Origin: Urechis unicinctus | Lineage: Eukaryota; Annelida; Polychaeta; Xenopneusta; Urechidae | Direction of reading: 5' to 3' | Length of the DNA stretch: 64,000 bases | NCBI GenBank assembly: GCA_034190875.2 | Contig: CM067357.1 | Coordinates: 2,764,797 to 2,828,796 of the forward strand | Shown: positions 26,255 to 40,749 of the stretch, in pieces | Layout of the letters: the number at the start of each line of letters is the position of its first letter | Position numbering within the stretch: the stretch's first letter is position 1 | Position numbers and translations under genes: made by a program | The notes under the pieces: model-generated | What the model was told of the DNA's origin: nothing | The model's input: only the letters and a program-made list of their open reading frames with translations | Database searches by the model: none

Positions 26255-26375
26255 GTGCGGCGATGATAATGAGGATGATGATAGTGAGGATGATGATGAT
26301 AATGATGATGATAGTGAGGATGATGATGATAATGATGATGATAGTGAGGATGATGATGATGAGGAGGAGGATGAT
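26255..26375. repeat. GAT-rich tandem repeat
   Basis: About four units of GATGATGATAGTGAG plus GATGATGATGATAAT. This lies downstream of the SLC49A4 stop, in or just past its 3' UTR. It makes an acidic frame on the plus strand that is not considered a gene. Confidence 0.9.
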
Positions 26376-26443
26376 CTTGACAAACAACATTTGATAGTCC
26401 GCCACAGTTCTCCAACACCGTGTGATATTGTTAAAAATAATGT

Positions 26444-26449
26444 TTTATT
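26444..26449 (-). promoter_or_regulatory. Poly(A) signal candidate of the SLC49A4-type gene
   Basis: AATAAA on the minus strand, about 116 bases after the stop codon at 26565. It is the first match after the coding region in a sensible position. Confidence 0.5.
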
Positions 26450-26564
26450 TTCCTGCTTCGATAAATAAACCACACATACAGGGACCGTGCGAGGAGTGTT
26501 CCGCCAGGAGGCGCAGTCAACTACACCCGACATCTAACCATCTAAACACACTCTCGACCAGACA

Positions 26565-29500
26565 TCAGCTGACGACGGCTTGATTTGTCTCCCCATCATC
26601 AGCAGCAGTTCCGCAGTTCGTCGACGGCTCGGGACGCCCGACGCCGCCCAGGTCGACGTCGAGACGATGATGACGCTCCTCAAACAGGATCACCATGGGA
26701 ACACAGACTCCGCTGGCTCCAACCAGCAGCCAGTTCATCCAGCCTGTCCCTGTCACACGGGGCTTGTATTGGCTCTAATCATGCGTTATGATGACATAAT
26801 CATGACATAATCATGCGTAATGTGGCACAATGATGGCATAATCATGCATTATGATGACACAATGAGGCATAGGGATGGCATAATCATGCGTTATGATGGT
26901 ATCGTATTTAATGTGACTGCCAAGGGTAGAAAAGTCCGACAATCCTTCCATCGGCGGCTATCTCTACAGCAATCCTATCAGCTTTCTTGTGAATTGGACA
27001 TTTTAATTTACATGAGTTTTTACTGCCATTAAAAACGGAATAGGGATCGCTGATGATAAAACCGACATGACAATTTTCACCTACGATGCAGAAACAAGCT
27101 ACGAAACGCAAAAGGACATCACAAATTTAATAAGTCTTCACTCACCTATATTAGGTAACCAAACGACAGAGAGAAAGACAAGGCACCACCAGTTCTTGAG
27201 GAGGGTGAGCACGGCATTTGTAACAGCCTCCGGGGCGGGGTACGTGGTTTCGCACAGCGTCTCGAACACGAGTGGTACCATGGCACTCATACAGGTGGCG
27301 CTGATCACGCGGGAACTATACAGGCTGGCTGCACGGCGAGTAACGGTCGGAGTAGTGAAAATCTTATAAACCTCGTGTGAACTCAACTTCAATCTAACCG
27401 CGTCAACGAATGCCGAATATACAAGATTGATTATACGGCTGGAAGACTTAGAAGCTACATGCGACAACTTATATTCACCACAATTATTTTAAATCGTAAC
27501 ACAATACCGATATGTTCATGCGCCAGTGTTCTAGGGAAGATTACAAAAAAAATAATGAGCGGCACTAGTGGATGAGTGGGCGTTACCTTCGGGGGCGGGG
27601 GCGTTACCAGATGAAGAGGGGTGACGCCAGTGAAGGAGGGGCGATAGCAGGGAAGGAAAAGGAACGGGCGTTACCATTGGAGGAGGGGGCGTTACCAGTG
27701 AAGGGACGGGCGTAGCTGATGGAGGAAGGGGTGTTACTAGTGGATAAAGGGGAGTTACCAGTTGAGGAAGGGGGCGTTACTAATGGAGATATGGGCGTTA
27801 CCAGTGGAGAAAGGGGCGATCCTCTCGCAGACGAGCGTGAACCAGAGGACACCTCCACAGGCTGTGGTATAGAGGAAGAGCAGAACTGGCTTGGTGCGGC
27901 CTGACAAGAGATCCACCAACCTGGACATGGATCCAACACAAAGCACAAAGCTGAATGACAGGTTAACATCATTAATACAGTTCACCCCGCCTTCAAGCAA
28001 ATGACCAGGACCACGTTGCGTTATATAAAGATGAGTTGTGTTTAAAATGCCAAAATAAAATTGAATGAAGATGTGAAGTTCTCTGTTCTTTGTTACCTGG
28101 CCATGAAAACGCCGACCACAGCACCGGATAACATCCCATAGAAACCCAGATAGCCTGCGTCTCGCTACAACACACACAACGCCAATCATAGCCGTGCATT
28201 ACAAGCCAGTCTGGGTATAAGGTGTTGGATCATTTAGTTTTCCCCGATTTCATTCAATGGAGCATGCTGATAGTTGTGTCTGAAATGAACGGATGAATGA
28301 AGATACTTGTGATATTCCAAAAGGTTTGAGGTTAACATCTAGACATGCGCCCCATCCGATGTACATGCCGTAAGCCACCGAGTATGGCAAGCCAAGCAGC
28401 CAGAAATTCTTCTTCCTGAGAGGAAAAAGACTTCAGTAATTAAATAAGTTGACACAAGTTGTTATTATTTAGCACAAAAGTATAAAATACAGCCATTCGG
28501 GGCATTAACGTTGTTCAATGAGATATCAGAATAGTAATCTGTGGACGAGTCTTACATTGATAAATGAATAGATCACTTCAGTGTGTATACCGATTAATTT
28601 ATTCTCGCACAATAAACGCACAGGAAAGTAGTCGCACCACAGCCATGATTTGAGTACTTGTTGCATTGGAGTGCTGTTTGAAGTGTAAGATCAGTTTATA
28701 ATCACCGTATTAGCAACTTGACGCCGGCCTTGAAGCTGACATTGCGGGCCTGTACCGCGAGACTAGGCGGGGTGGGAGGTGTAGACGGGAAGTAGACCAG
28801 CAGTAGGAGGAACACCCCCGCGGACCAGCCAAACTCTGATCACCACACACACGGCACATATACCAGCCAATACGCAACCAACAACCAGCAAATATTTGAC
28901 AGCATTAAATAAACAAGAGGCTAATAGGCGGCGAACCCCTCCTGCCTTTATAGAGGTCAAGGTCAAGACAAAATCATGGCGCTTACGGTTCTACGTTCTA
29001 TTTCATAACCAACTTCGATTTAAAGTTCAACACGTCAGACAACCCTTACAATTGTTGGCATAGTTATTAAACCGCATGACAGACACATGGTTAATTATGC
29101 TGTGATGTGCATTTATAACATTCCACAAGCCATTTAATTGTATCAGATATCAGAGGGTGTCGCTTGGGAATAAGGTCAAGGTCACTGATAAAACAATTTG
29201 CTCTAAATAGTTAAGAAACGGACAGAGAGACTAGTCATGTTGGCCCAGTTATTGAACCCTATAAGACGCATGCAATAACAAATTGTGCAAGCTAAATTGA
29301 CAAAATACCTTTAAAATGCATCCGCTTCACACTTTCTACATTTAACGATGTGACCTTGGGATTACCGTCAAGGTTACTGATAACCTCTCTATTGCAAGGC
29401 ATCAATAGACTGTATATTTGGCCAGAAGGAAATAACAGTGGGTCTCTATGGTACAAGAATTTCATAATAGTTGTTTTCAGTTGAAAAAGACATCAACGTA

Positions 29501-31208
29501 AGAAGGGATCCATGTTTAACTTGGGGCTGCTTTTTCTAGTAAAAACGCCTTTACACGTTTACGGACGGACAGACGGACACCAGAGCATAGGGTATTTGAT
29601 AAGCTCTGCTGAGCAGAGGGGATAAAAGGTATAGAAATTAGGATATAATTTCCGGATAGCGACTTGAACGGATAGTTTATAATATCCCATGGGGCGGGAT
29701 TTCATTGAAAGAACGTGGAAATAAAATAACAGTTTTCACGATCTCGATAGCAGAACCTCGACACATTCACTTCTGGAAATCTCATCTAAGAATGTAGGCT
29801 AGAATCTATACCATAAAGCACTAGTCTCAGATAACAGCTGTTATTTCTCATGATAGTTTGAATAGATCCCTACCTGCGTAGAGTAGAATTTGTATGTCAC
29901 GTCGCACCTCAGTCGCTACAGTACTAAACAGACAAACGTAACGGAACATTAACAGATTAAAGCGGGTCATTGTTCCTCCTCTAAGCTATACCATATATGG
30001 TCAGGGTGGAGTGAGTCGCGCACCTGTTGATTGAGGACGAACCGTTAGACCAGGTGTTGTTAGCGACATCCCTCACCGCGTGCGGACCTGCCACAATAAC
30101 AGCCACGATGACTCATTGCAACCATCAATCCATAAACGATCTCAGCATACAGCAACGAGTAACAGAACAGAAGACAAAATCACGCAATAGTGTAAATAAA
30201 AGTGTGTTATGAAATGTTGTCACTAAGAGTATTTTTATTATTATTTTGTTTGGTCGGGTGTGTGTTTATTTGCGTTTTATTAACGTAGCTAACTTTCTCA
30301 TCACAACAAGGGTCTATGAGAATAACACATACCCACGATGAAGGGGAGACCGCCCCCTAGCGCCATTGCACGGGAAGCTACAGCCGTGGCGGTGACCCGC
30401 TGGTGAGGCGGGAACCAGCGAGCTGACATGACAGTGGCTCCCGCCATAGCGATAGGTCCGGCAAGACTGACCCCGACCTGACCCACATTCATCAACCTGA
30501 TAACAGGAACGTGCGCGTCATGGTCACGTGCTGCTTCCCAGCTTATAATGCCAAGAAAGAGAAAGTTGAAAAGGCGGAAATATAGCTTTGAGAAACAGAG
30601 ACCATGTGGAGAGCGGTGGCTTCTGGGATATACATCTGGCCCCCGTGCCGAGGCAGATACAGGCAGCAGACAGCAAACAGGCGATACGCAGACCTAGTAT
30701 ACAAGGAAATAGTGGGAAAATATAGAGATTAACTTAGACCCATTAAATACATCTTTGATTTTATTCATGTTACCAAACACTGTTTGATCAACTTATCAAT
30801 ATTCACTATACACTGTAGATGACATTGACCCAAAGAGGTCATCCACTGGTAATTGTCCACCCCCAATCCCAGCTAGCTCCGTAACGGACCTTTGGCGTCC
30901 ATGAGCCAGGAGAAAGGGAAGATTGTAAAGATGAACATGACCGGTCCCCAGGCTGCTAGCAGTGAGATCATGGCATCGCTCCAGCCGTACGCGTACTCAG
31001 CCGACTCCGCTACAGGCCCCCACATGTTCCAGTTGTAAGACTGGGCAGACGCCAGCAAGCAGAACGCAGACAGGACGTACCATCTTCGCTTGTAAAAGAT
31101 CGGTTTGAACTTCTCATTGGAGACGGTTGGGTCAAGGTCAGCATTACTAGGGTCAGAGGTCACTGGCTGATGATCTGATAAGAGAGGTTCGTCATCTAAA
31201 GAGTCCAT
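26565..31208 (-). CDS. SLC49A4: Solute carrier family 49 member 4 (DIRC2-like) transporter, 11 exons
   Basis: Exons 5' to 3': 30890-31208, 30603-30693, 30333-30496, 30024-30087, 29874-29923, 28706-28835, 28307-28415, 28097-28164, 27802-27920, 27146-27328, 26565-26749. All phases agree and give 493 residues (human about 478, from memory). It is a major-facilitator protein of the lysosomal membrane, linked in vertebrates to pyridoxine export. The N-terminus carries DDEPLL, a [DE]xxxL[LI] lysosomal sorting signal like that of the family. Family landmarks: RRWYVL, WNMWGP, LLAAWGP, WLMDAKGLR at the exon 1/2 join, ARWFPPHQRVTATA, YFPSTPPTPPS, GYLGFYG, and FETLCETTYPAPE. The first donor (GTCCGT) is weak but the phase is right. 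The intron after exon 9 holds a minisatellite built on that exon's donor. Confidence 0.93.
26766..26905. repeat. Imperfect ~20-bp tandem repeat in an intron
   Basis: Repeated ATGATGACATAATCATGCGT-like units with variants (GGCATAATCATGC, GACACAATGAGGC). It lies in the last intron of the SLC49A4-type gene. Confidence 0.7.
27556..27835. repeat. Minisatellite built on the exon 9 donor of SLC49A4
   Basis: On the minus strand the units read (C)TTCCTCCACTGGTAACGCCC with variation, about 11-13 copies of 20-27 bp. The first unit includes the real end of exon 9 (TCCACTG) and its donor GTAACG at 27802/27801. The rest fill the intron toward exon 10. Confidence 0.85.
28836..29873. other. Intron with dispersed repeat copy C
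   Basis: Intron 5 of the SLC49A4-type gene. About 29035-29625 holds repeat copy C, which ends with ACGGACGGACAGACGGACAC, then a short hairpin AGCTCTGCTGAGCAGAG. It shares blocks with copies at 3.1-3.7 and 22.2-23.0 kb. Confidence 0.55.
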
Positions 31209-31737
31209 CTGGCCCGTTCCTATAAATCAATCACTAACGATTACATTTGAAGCATTTGGCAACTTGCAGCCAGCACTCGATAATACGCGCCACAATTTAC
31301 CAACACATTTCGATCGAGTGACTTAAGGTGCTATCTCGATGACAGGGTCATTTGACGTTACGCCAACATGACGTGAAGCCCGAGTGCGGGCAAATTAGAC
31401 TGCAATTGATATGCCTCACATCACGAAACAGTGGAACAAAGCAGGAGTTCGGAAGGCGACAGAGGTCATGGGAAAGGCGACAGAGGTCATGGGAAATCAA
31501 GGCTAATCGATAAAGACCGAATGATGTCAACTTCATCGTTTGTTAGAGTGTTCTACATATATCTCCAGGGTTGGAGTTCGTCGCTCTGGACACAGACTCA
31601 GGCACTCAAGTCAATACCCCCGATTGCCTGTGACTCCGGACGAGTCGCACCTGAACTACTTGACCAGTATGGTTTGCGTCAGCGACGACAGCAATCGTTC
31701 ATTCATAAAGGAAGACCCTCTCGCGTTCATTCGTCCC

Positions 31738-32535
31738 GCCACCCATCCACCCATCCACCCCCACATCCACCATCTACCCCCACACCTACCCACCTACCCC
31801 ACATCTACCCCACATCCATCAATCTACCCCCACATCCACCCATCAACTCATCTACCCCATATCCACCCATCTACCCCCACATCCAACCCCCGGGGGGGGG
31901 GCACTTAAGTGTATAGACGTAGTATATATGTGCCGCGCGACGGGGTATGTTTTTTCGGCCTCTCGACTTGTACGACGGGTTTTTTGGCCTCATACTTGTA
32001 TGACGGGGTATGTTTTTCAGCTTCAAATCTGTTCGACGGGTTATACATTCGCATAATACCTTGTACGACGGGGTATGCTTTTGGCCATTTTGACCTTGTA
32101 CGACGGGTACGGGTTTTTGAGGTCCCGCGGCACACCCCTATCCAGAATAAGGCCAAGTGCCCCCTCCCCCGGGATCCAACCATCTACCTCCACATCCACC
32201 CATCTACCGCCACAGCCATCCATCTAAAGCCACAGCCATCCATCTACACCAACATCCACCCAACTACCCCTACATCTACCCTCACTTCCACCAATCTACA
32301 CCCATATCTACCCCCACATCCACCCATCTACCACATCATCTACCCATCCACCCCATATTCACCCATCTACCCTCGAATCCACCCATCTACCCCCACATCC
32401 ATCCATCTCCCCACCCATCTACCCCCACATGCGCCCATCTATCCCTACATCTACCCTCACATCCACCCATCCACCCCCACATCCACGCCCACATCCACCC
32501 ATCTAACCCCACATCCAACCATCTACCCCCACAGG
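31738..32535. repeat. CCATCTACCCCCACAT minisatellite split by a short inserted element
   Basis: Variable units of CCACCCATCTACCCCCACAT lie at 31738-31887 and resume at 32174-32535. The middle, 31888-32173, is a short element (separate entry). The one-strand pyrimidine-rich composition and absence of stops create false frames. Confidence 0.9.
31888..32173 (+). mobile_element. Short non-autonomous element with GGGGGCACTTAAGTG-like ends (copy 1)
   Basis: The left end is a G run followed by GCACTTAAGTG; the right end is AAGTGCCCCCTCCCCCGGG. The body has about six copies of TGTACGACGGG(G)TATG-like blocks 30-40 bp apart. ATCCAAC flanks both sides (31881-31887 and 32174-32180), which may be a target duplication or part of the host repeat. 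A second copy lies inverted at 42.22-42.43 kb. No coding capacity. Confidence 0.75.
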
Positions 32536-32539
32536 TATG

Positions 32540-34920
32540 ATGTAAGGGACTGAAAGCGGCCCTTTGCGGGAGATATGCACCCACACCCCGTCCCAGCGAC
32601 CACCTCAACACAGCTCGGGGTAAGCTTGGAGCTATTGTTCTTGCACCGATCTGCCAATCAGAGACAAGCTAGCAGTGTTCACGTGTCATTCAGCAAGACT
32701 GACCTCGTGGGCTCGCCCTGTTGTCAATAGTCCAACGTAATTGATCTATACACAGGATTGAGCGTTAATGTGAATTACCGTTCGATCAGCTCTGCTGTGG
32801 TTGTAAACTTTCAGCGACTTCAATGACCCAGGCCAATGGTCTCAAAGCAGACGATCTCGTTATTAGCATAACAATCATAGCGTTAGATAATGTTGAATAT
32901 CAAACATCATGATGCATAGTATCATGATGGTCAGTGACTCAAGAAGAGGATTGACTGATATAATCAATTACACCCATCCCTTGGCAGCTTCAACAAGTTG
33001 CTACAACCATGTCATCCAATAGCATCACACACTACGTAAAAACATAAAGGATGCTGTCAGTAAAAAGTATGTTAAAACACAGAATCACAGGGAGAATATA
33101 TGTACACACGGAAGAAGTCCCTCATTACTATTTGGGCAGAAGCAGGTGGGGTCCTACGCAGAGGATATGAGTGGTTGTTTGGTGATGGAGCCAGGGGTCA
33201 AACCTCACGTGACAGAAGGTGTGGATATATCATGTTATCTCCTGGTGTGGGCGCTGATACTGGTACTATAACAGTCTTTCCTGTTATAGATGGAACAAAC
33301 CAAGCGGTAGGGATATGTAAGCCTGGTGGCCAACAAGATGCTGTAATATCTTTACAACTGGAACGAGGCATTTTTATTAACTTTTATACAACCAATTCAA
33401 TGTTACCATGGTGTCACAAAGCCTAGACAGAGTCTTGGCCGACAGCGAGCGGGAAACAATTACATGTATCTTACATATGTCATATATCTACTGCGTTTAC
33501 CAATGGAACAATCTCTAACGCAGAATTCAAGCTCATTATTGATGCGGTATACAAGTTTTTTCAGATAAAATGGAGATCCAGGCTGAAGCACACGAGAGGA
33601 TCAAATTCTTATGTGTAAGGAAGGTGATGGGAAGGTCATATCATAACGCAACTTGTTTATGTAGTGGCCACGTATGCCTGACCATACAAAAACACCCAGT
33701 GGCCACGTATTGCTGAAGATGACATATATTTAAGTAAAGAAACAAACATAAAATGAAGCCTTTGATTAAACCACGTTATATTTGTTGAATACAGTAACAG
33801 TTAACAGACGTTAATCAGGACATCCACAATAACAACAACAGGTTACCATAGCGATTGGATCACCTGGTCTAAATAGAGACAAACTGATTCTACTAGTACA
33901 TTTGACTTGAGGTTGACTCATCAGAACCATTTCTCGTCAAACCAGAAGACTGAAGTAGAAGCAGTCTGTGTTATTTCCATGATCAAACTGTACACTCTGT
34001 ATATTGTATTTTAGATACATTGTACATCTAAAGGACCACTGATAATTGATCACAAATTGACAAATTAATTTGTTTTAAGATACACATTATAAAGCTAGCA
34101 ATGGTTGAAACAATATAGAAAAGAAACTTGATTCCAAAATTTGACACAAATTTTCGGTTTTATGTAAAAGTCACCTCAATCGAAAAACCACCTCTTTCAA
34201 AAGCTGATCATAGCATTCAACCACCAATATAATGTGTTACTTAGACTAGAACTAATACTTGATAAGCCTTCCAAGCAATCTATCCACTTCTACCTGGATT
34301 CCATGGATGACCAGCAGTCTATAGATGAACACATCCATAAACGTGACTAGACAAACAACGCAACACAATCACAGACTCGACACAGAGCTGTCAGCGATGC
34401 CAAATAGCCTGGAGTAAGAGAAATCATGGAGGAATTATCAACAAATCAAATAATCTCACCACTTAATATGCTTTATACCATTTGGAATGATCAAAATATG
34501 GCTAAAAATAGCTCAACACCAAAGACACAGTGAAGTGAAACATCAGAAATATGCGACAAGTTTGGCCGCTTTGATACGGACGTGGCTATTGACAGAGACA
34601 TGGAAATAGGTGGTTCAAGGATGAAAGGACTGCTCAAATTAATGGCATGCTGTAAGGGATGTGGGCAAGCCTTACAGTGCATTATGGGTGTATATGGGTT
34701 AGGGTTAAGGAGTGTTGTGGGGGGGGGGGATGTCCAAAATCCGCCAACAAAGCATTAGGTAGATTTTGAATTGCCACAGAAGAAGGTCAACCTCAATGGA
34801 GCAGGGAGCAATAATGATGATGTTTCAATGATTTAGGTGCCAACAGTGGGCAAAATGCTAGAGAGGAATACACATGAATACGAGCTTTCTCTGGAAGTCA
34901 GTCGCAAGCAGATTCCATGT
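32540..34920. other. Region between SLC49A4 and lifeguard genes
   Basis: Mostly featureless. A frame at 33100-33426 (108 codons) has ordinary composition but no recognised family; it is entered separately. A G run lies near 34718. No other feature can be supported. Confidence 0.4.
33100..33426 (+). CDS. Open frame of unknown function
   Basis: 108 codons from an ATG at 33100, with blocks YEWLFGDGARGQ and AVGICKPGGQQDAVISLQL. No transmembrane segment or known motif. CACAG just before 33091 could be an acceptor, so it might be a terminal exon. Composition looks protein-like (few runs, balanced residues), which is the only support. Confidence 0.3.
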   Translation: MYTRKKSLITIWAEAGGVLRRGYEWLFGDGARGQTSRDRRCGYIMLSPGVGADTGTITVFPVIDGTNQAVGICKPGGQQDAVISLQLERGIFINFYTTNSMLPWCHKA

Positions 34921-34927
34921 TGAGACT

Positions 34928-38902
<3,975 letters not shown>

Positions 38903-39317
38903 TGTATCAGCTGAAACATCATCTGCTAATGTGTCATTGTTTCATCATAAATTCAAGATGTAGTTTTACATCAGCAAGCTTATGGTAATTAGCAAATAAA
39001 GAATAGCTCTTTCATTGAAACCATTTTGTATTTTTGTAGGTCATTGATATCTTGTCAAAAACTGCCAATGAAATGCAAAAAGTATTCCGAGCCAAAAAAG
39101 CTGCGTCAGGGCTAATGTTCATCCCCACTGACCATCCATACAACCGCCATATAAAGATCATCCTACTGGGTTCTGTAGTGATCTCCAATATATGGCAAAG
39201 TAAAGGTAATAATGGGGTTTAACGTCACTTTCAACAACGAGGTGATATCGCAACGGTGATGGATGAGGATGACTGCGATGCTTGGACGGCTCTCCTTAAG
39301 TGCCATGCCCAAAAAGT

Positions 39318-39465
39318 GAAAAAGTGTTAGTGGTATAAAGAGCAGGGCAAGTGTGCAGAGGTATGAAAAGCAGGTCAAGGACAAGTGTTAGTGGTACGAA
39401 GAGCAGGTCAAGGACAAGTGTTAGTGGTAAGAACACCAGGTCAAGGACGAGTGTTAGTGGTACAA
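39318..39465. repeat. ~33-bp tandem repeat
   Basis: About four copies of GTGTTAGTGGTACGAAGAG followed by CAGGTCAAGGACAA with small changes. Confidence 0.85.
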
Positions 39466-39568
39466 ATCATTTGTAGACTGCTCAAATATTTGTCAAATGT
39501 CACCATGGACTTCGATTGAATCATCAAGTATGGCCACCACTAGAGGCCTGCCGAGATATCAACGAACG

Positions 39569-39780
39569 CAGGCCTGGAATTTCGTCATTTTTAGGGCAAG
39601 GCCACTTTGGTCTTCGATGGGTGCAAATTTTGAAGGGCACTAAGGTGGAAAAGGGCATTACGGCCATGGGGGGAAAGGGCACGGCAAACTTGGCCGTAAT
39701 ATTTGCTCATTGTCAAGGAGCATCACGGCCACTTGATGGGCCACGACGGCCGTCGTGGCCGCCGTGAAATTCCAGGCCTG
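39569..39780. mobile_element. 212-bp hairpin-ended short element
   Basis: The ends are CAGGCCTGGAATTTC (39569-39583) and its complement (39766-39780). GAACG stands on both sides (39564-39568 and 39781-39785), a likely 5-bp target duplication. The inner right part has a further palindrome, CCACGACGGCCGTCGTGG (39741-39758). Too small to code; it must move with borrowed enzymes. Confidence 0.75.
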
Positions 39781-40579
39781 GAACGGCAAGAGCTTGGTTC
39801 TTGGTATGCAAGATATGGCTACATTAATAATTAAAACGCCTTAGAAGAAATCTCACACGTAAACTAACTCAACTTGTTAATAAACATTCATTTATGTGAA
39901 AAATTATTCTTCATATGTACATTTGTGTAATTATCGTGTATAATTGGAACTCATGTAAGTATCCTTCACACCGCATTCGGTTACGATCATCGCGATGTCA
40001 ACAAGACGTCTTGCACGGCTAGATTGGGGCTAGCACTGTGTCGCGGCAATGGTAATCCCATGGTATGGTTGACCAGTTGACATCAATCCTACACGCAATC
40101 GTTTTCGCCAAAAAAAACATACGCTCAATCGACATCAAAAAGATTTAAAAGTTTGAATAGTGTTACCATTAGCAAAAAACAAAGAGCAAAACCTTCGTAT
40201 GAAATGCGTAACTTCCAACCAAATATCAGATGACAGATCCACAAGGAATTAGTATCGATGCACTCATCACATGCAGGTAAACTGACAAAAATTTGCATAT
40301 GGCATGCGAAATATATCCTTGTCAAGTGAGCCGGTATTAATTTAAGTGTGATTCCGTTTTCAAAGTTCGACAGACTTGTTCGTGATAATACGGGGAATGC
40401 TAGCCTCTTTCTTTTTATATATCTACAAGGTATTAAACAAATGGAAGTCTCCACTTCCAACACGCATCTTCTCACGCGAAGTCTTTGTCTTTCACATGGG
40501 ATATCATACATTGCGATTAGTGTTTCTGAAGCTCATTGGTTTTATTTCGACAATAAGGCATTCCGCTTATGATGATAGA

Positions 40580-40749
<170 letters not shown>

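Noticed and set aside
26096-26533. Asp/Glu-rich or Ser-rich frames downstream of SLC49A4
   Set aside because: GAT repeat in the 3' flank; no splice or domain support.
31431-32553. Pro/Thr/His-rich frames of 122-214 codons
   Set aside because: Translation of the CCATCTACCCCCACAT repeat and the inserted short element.
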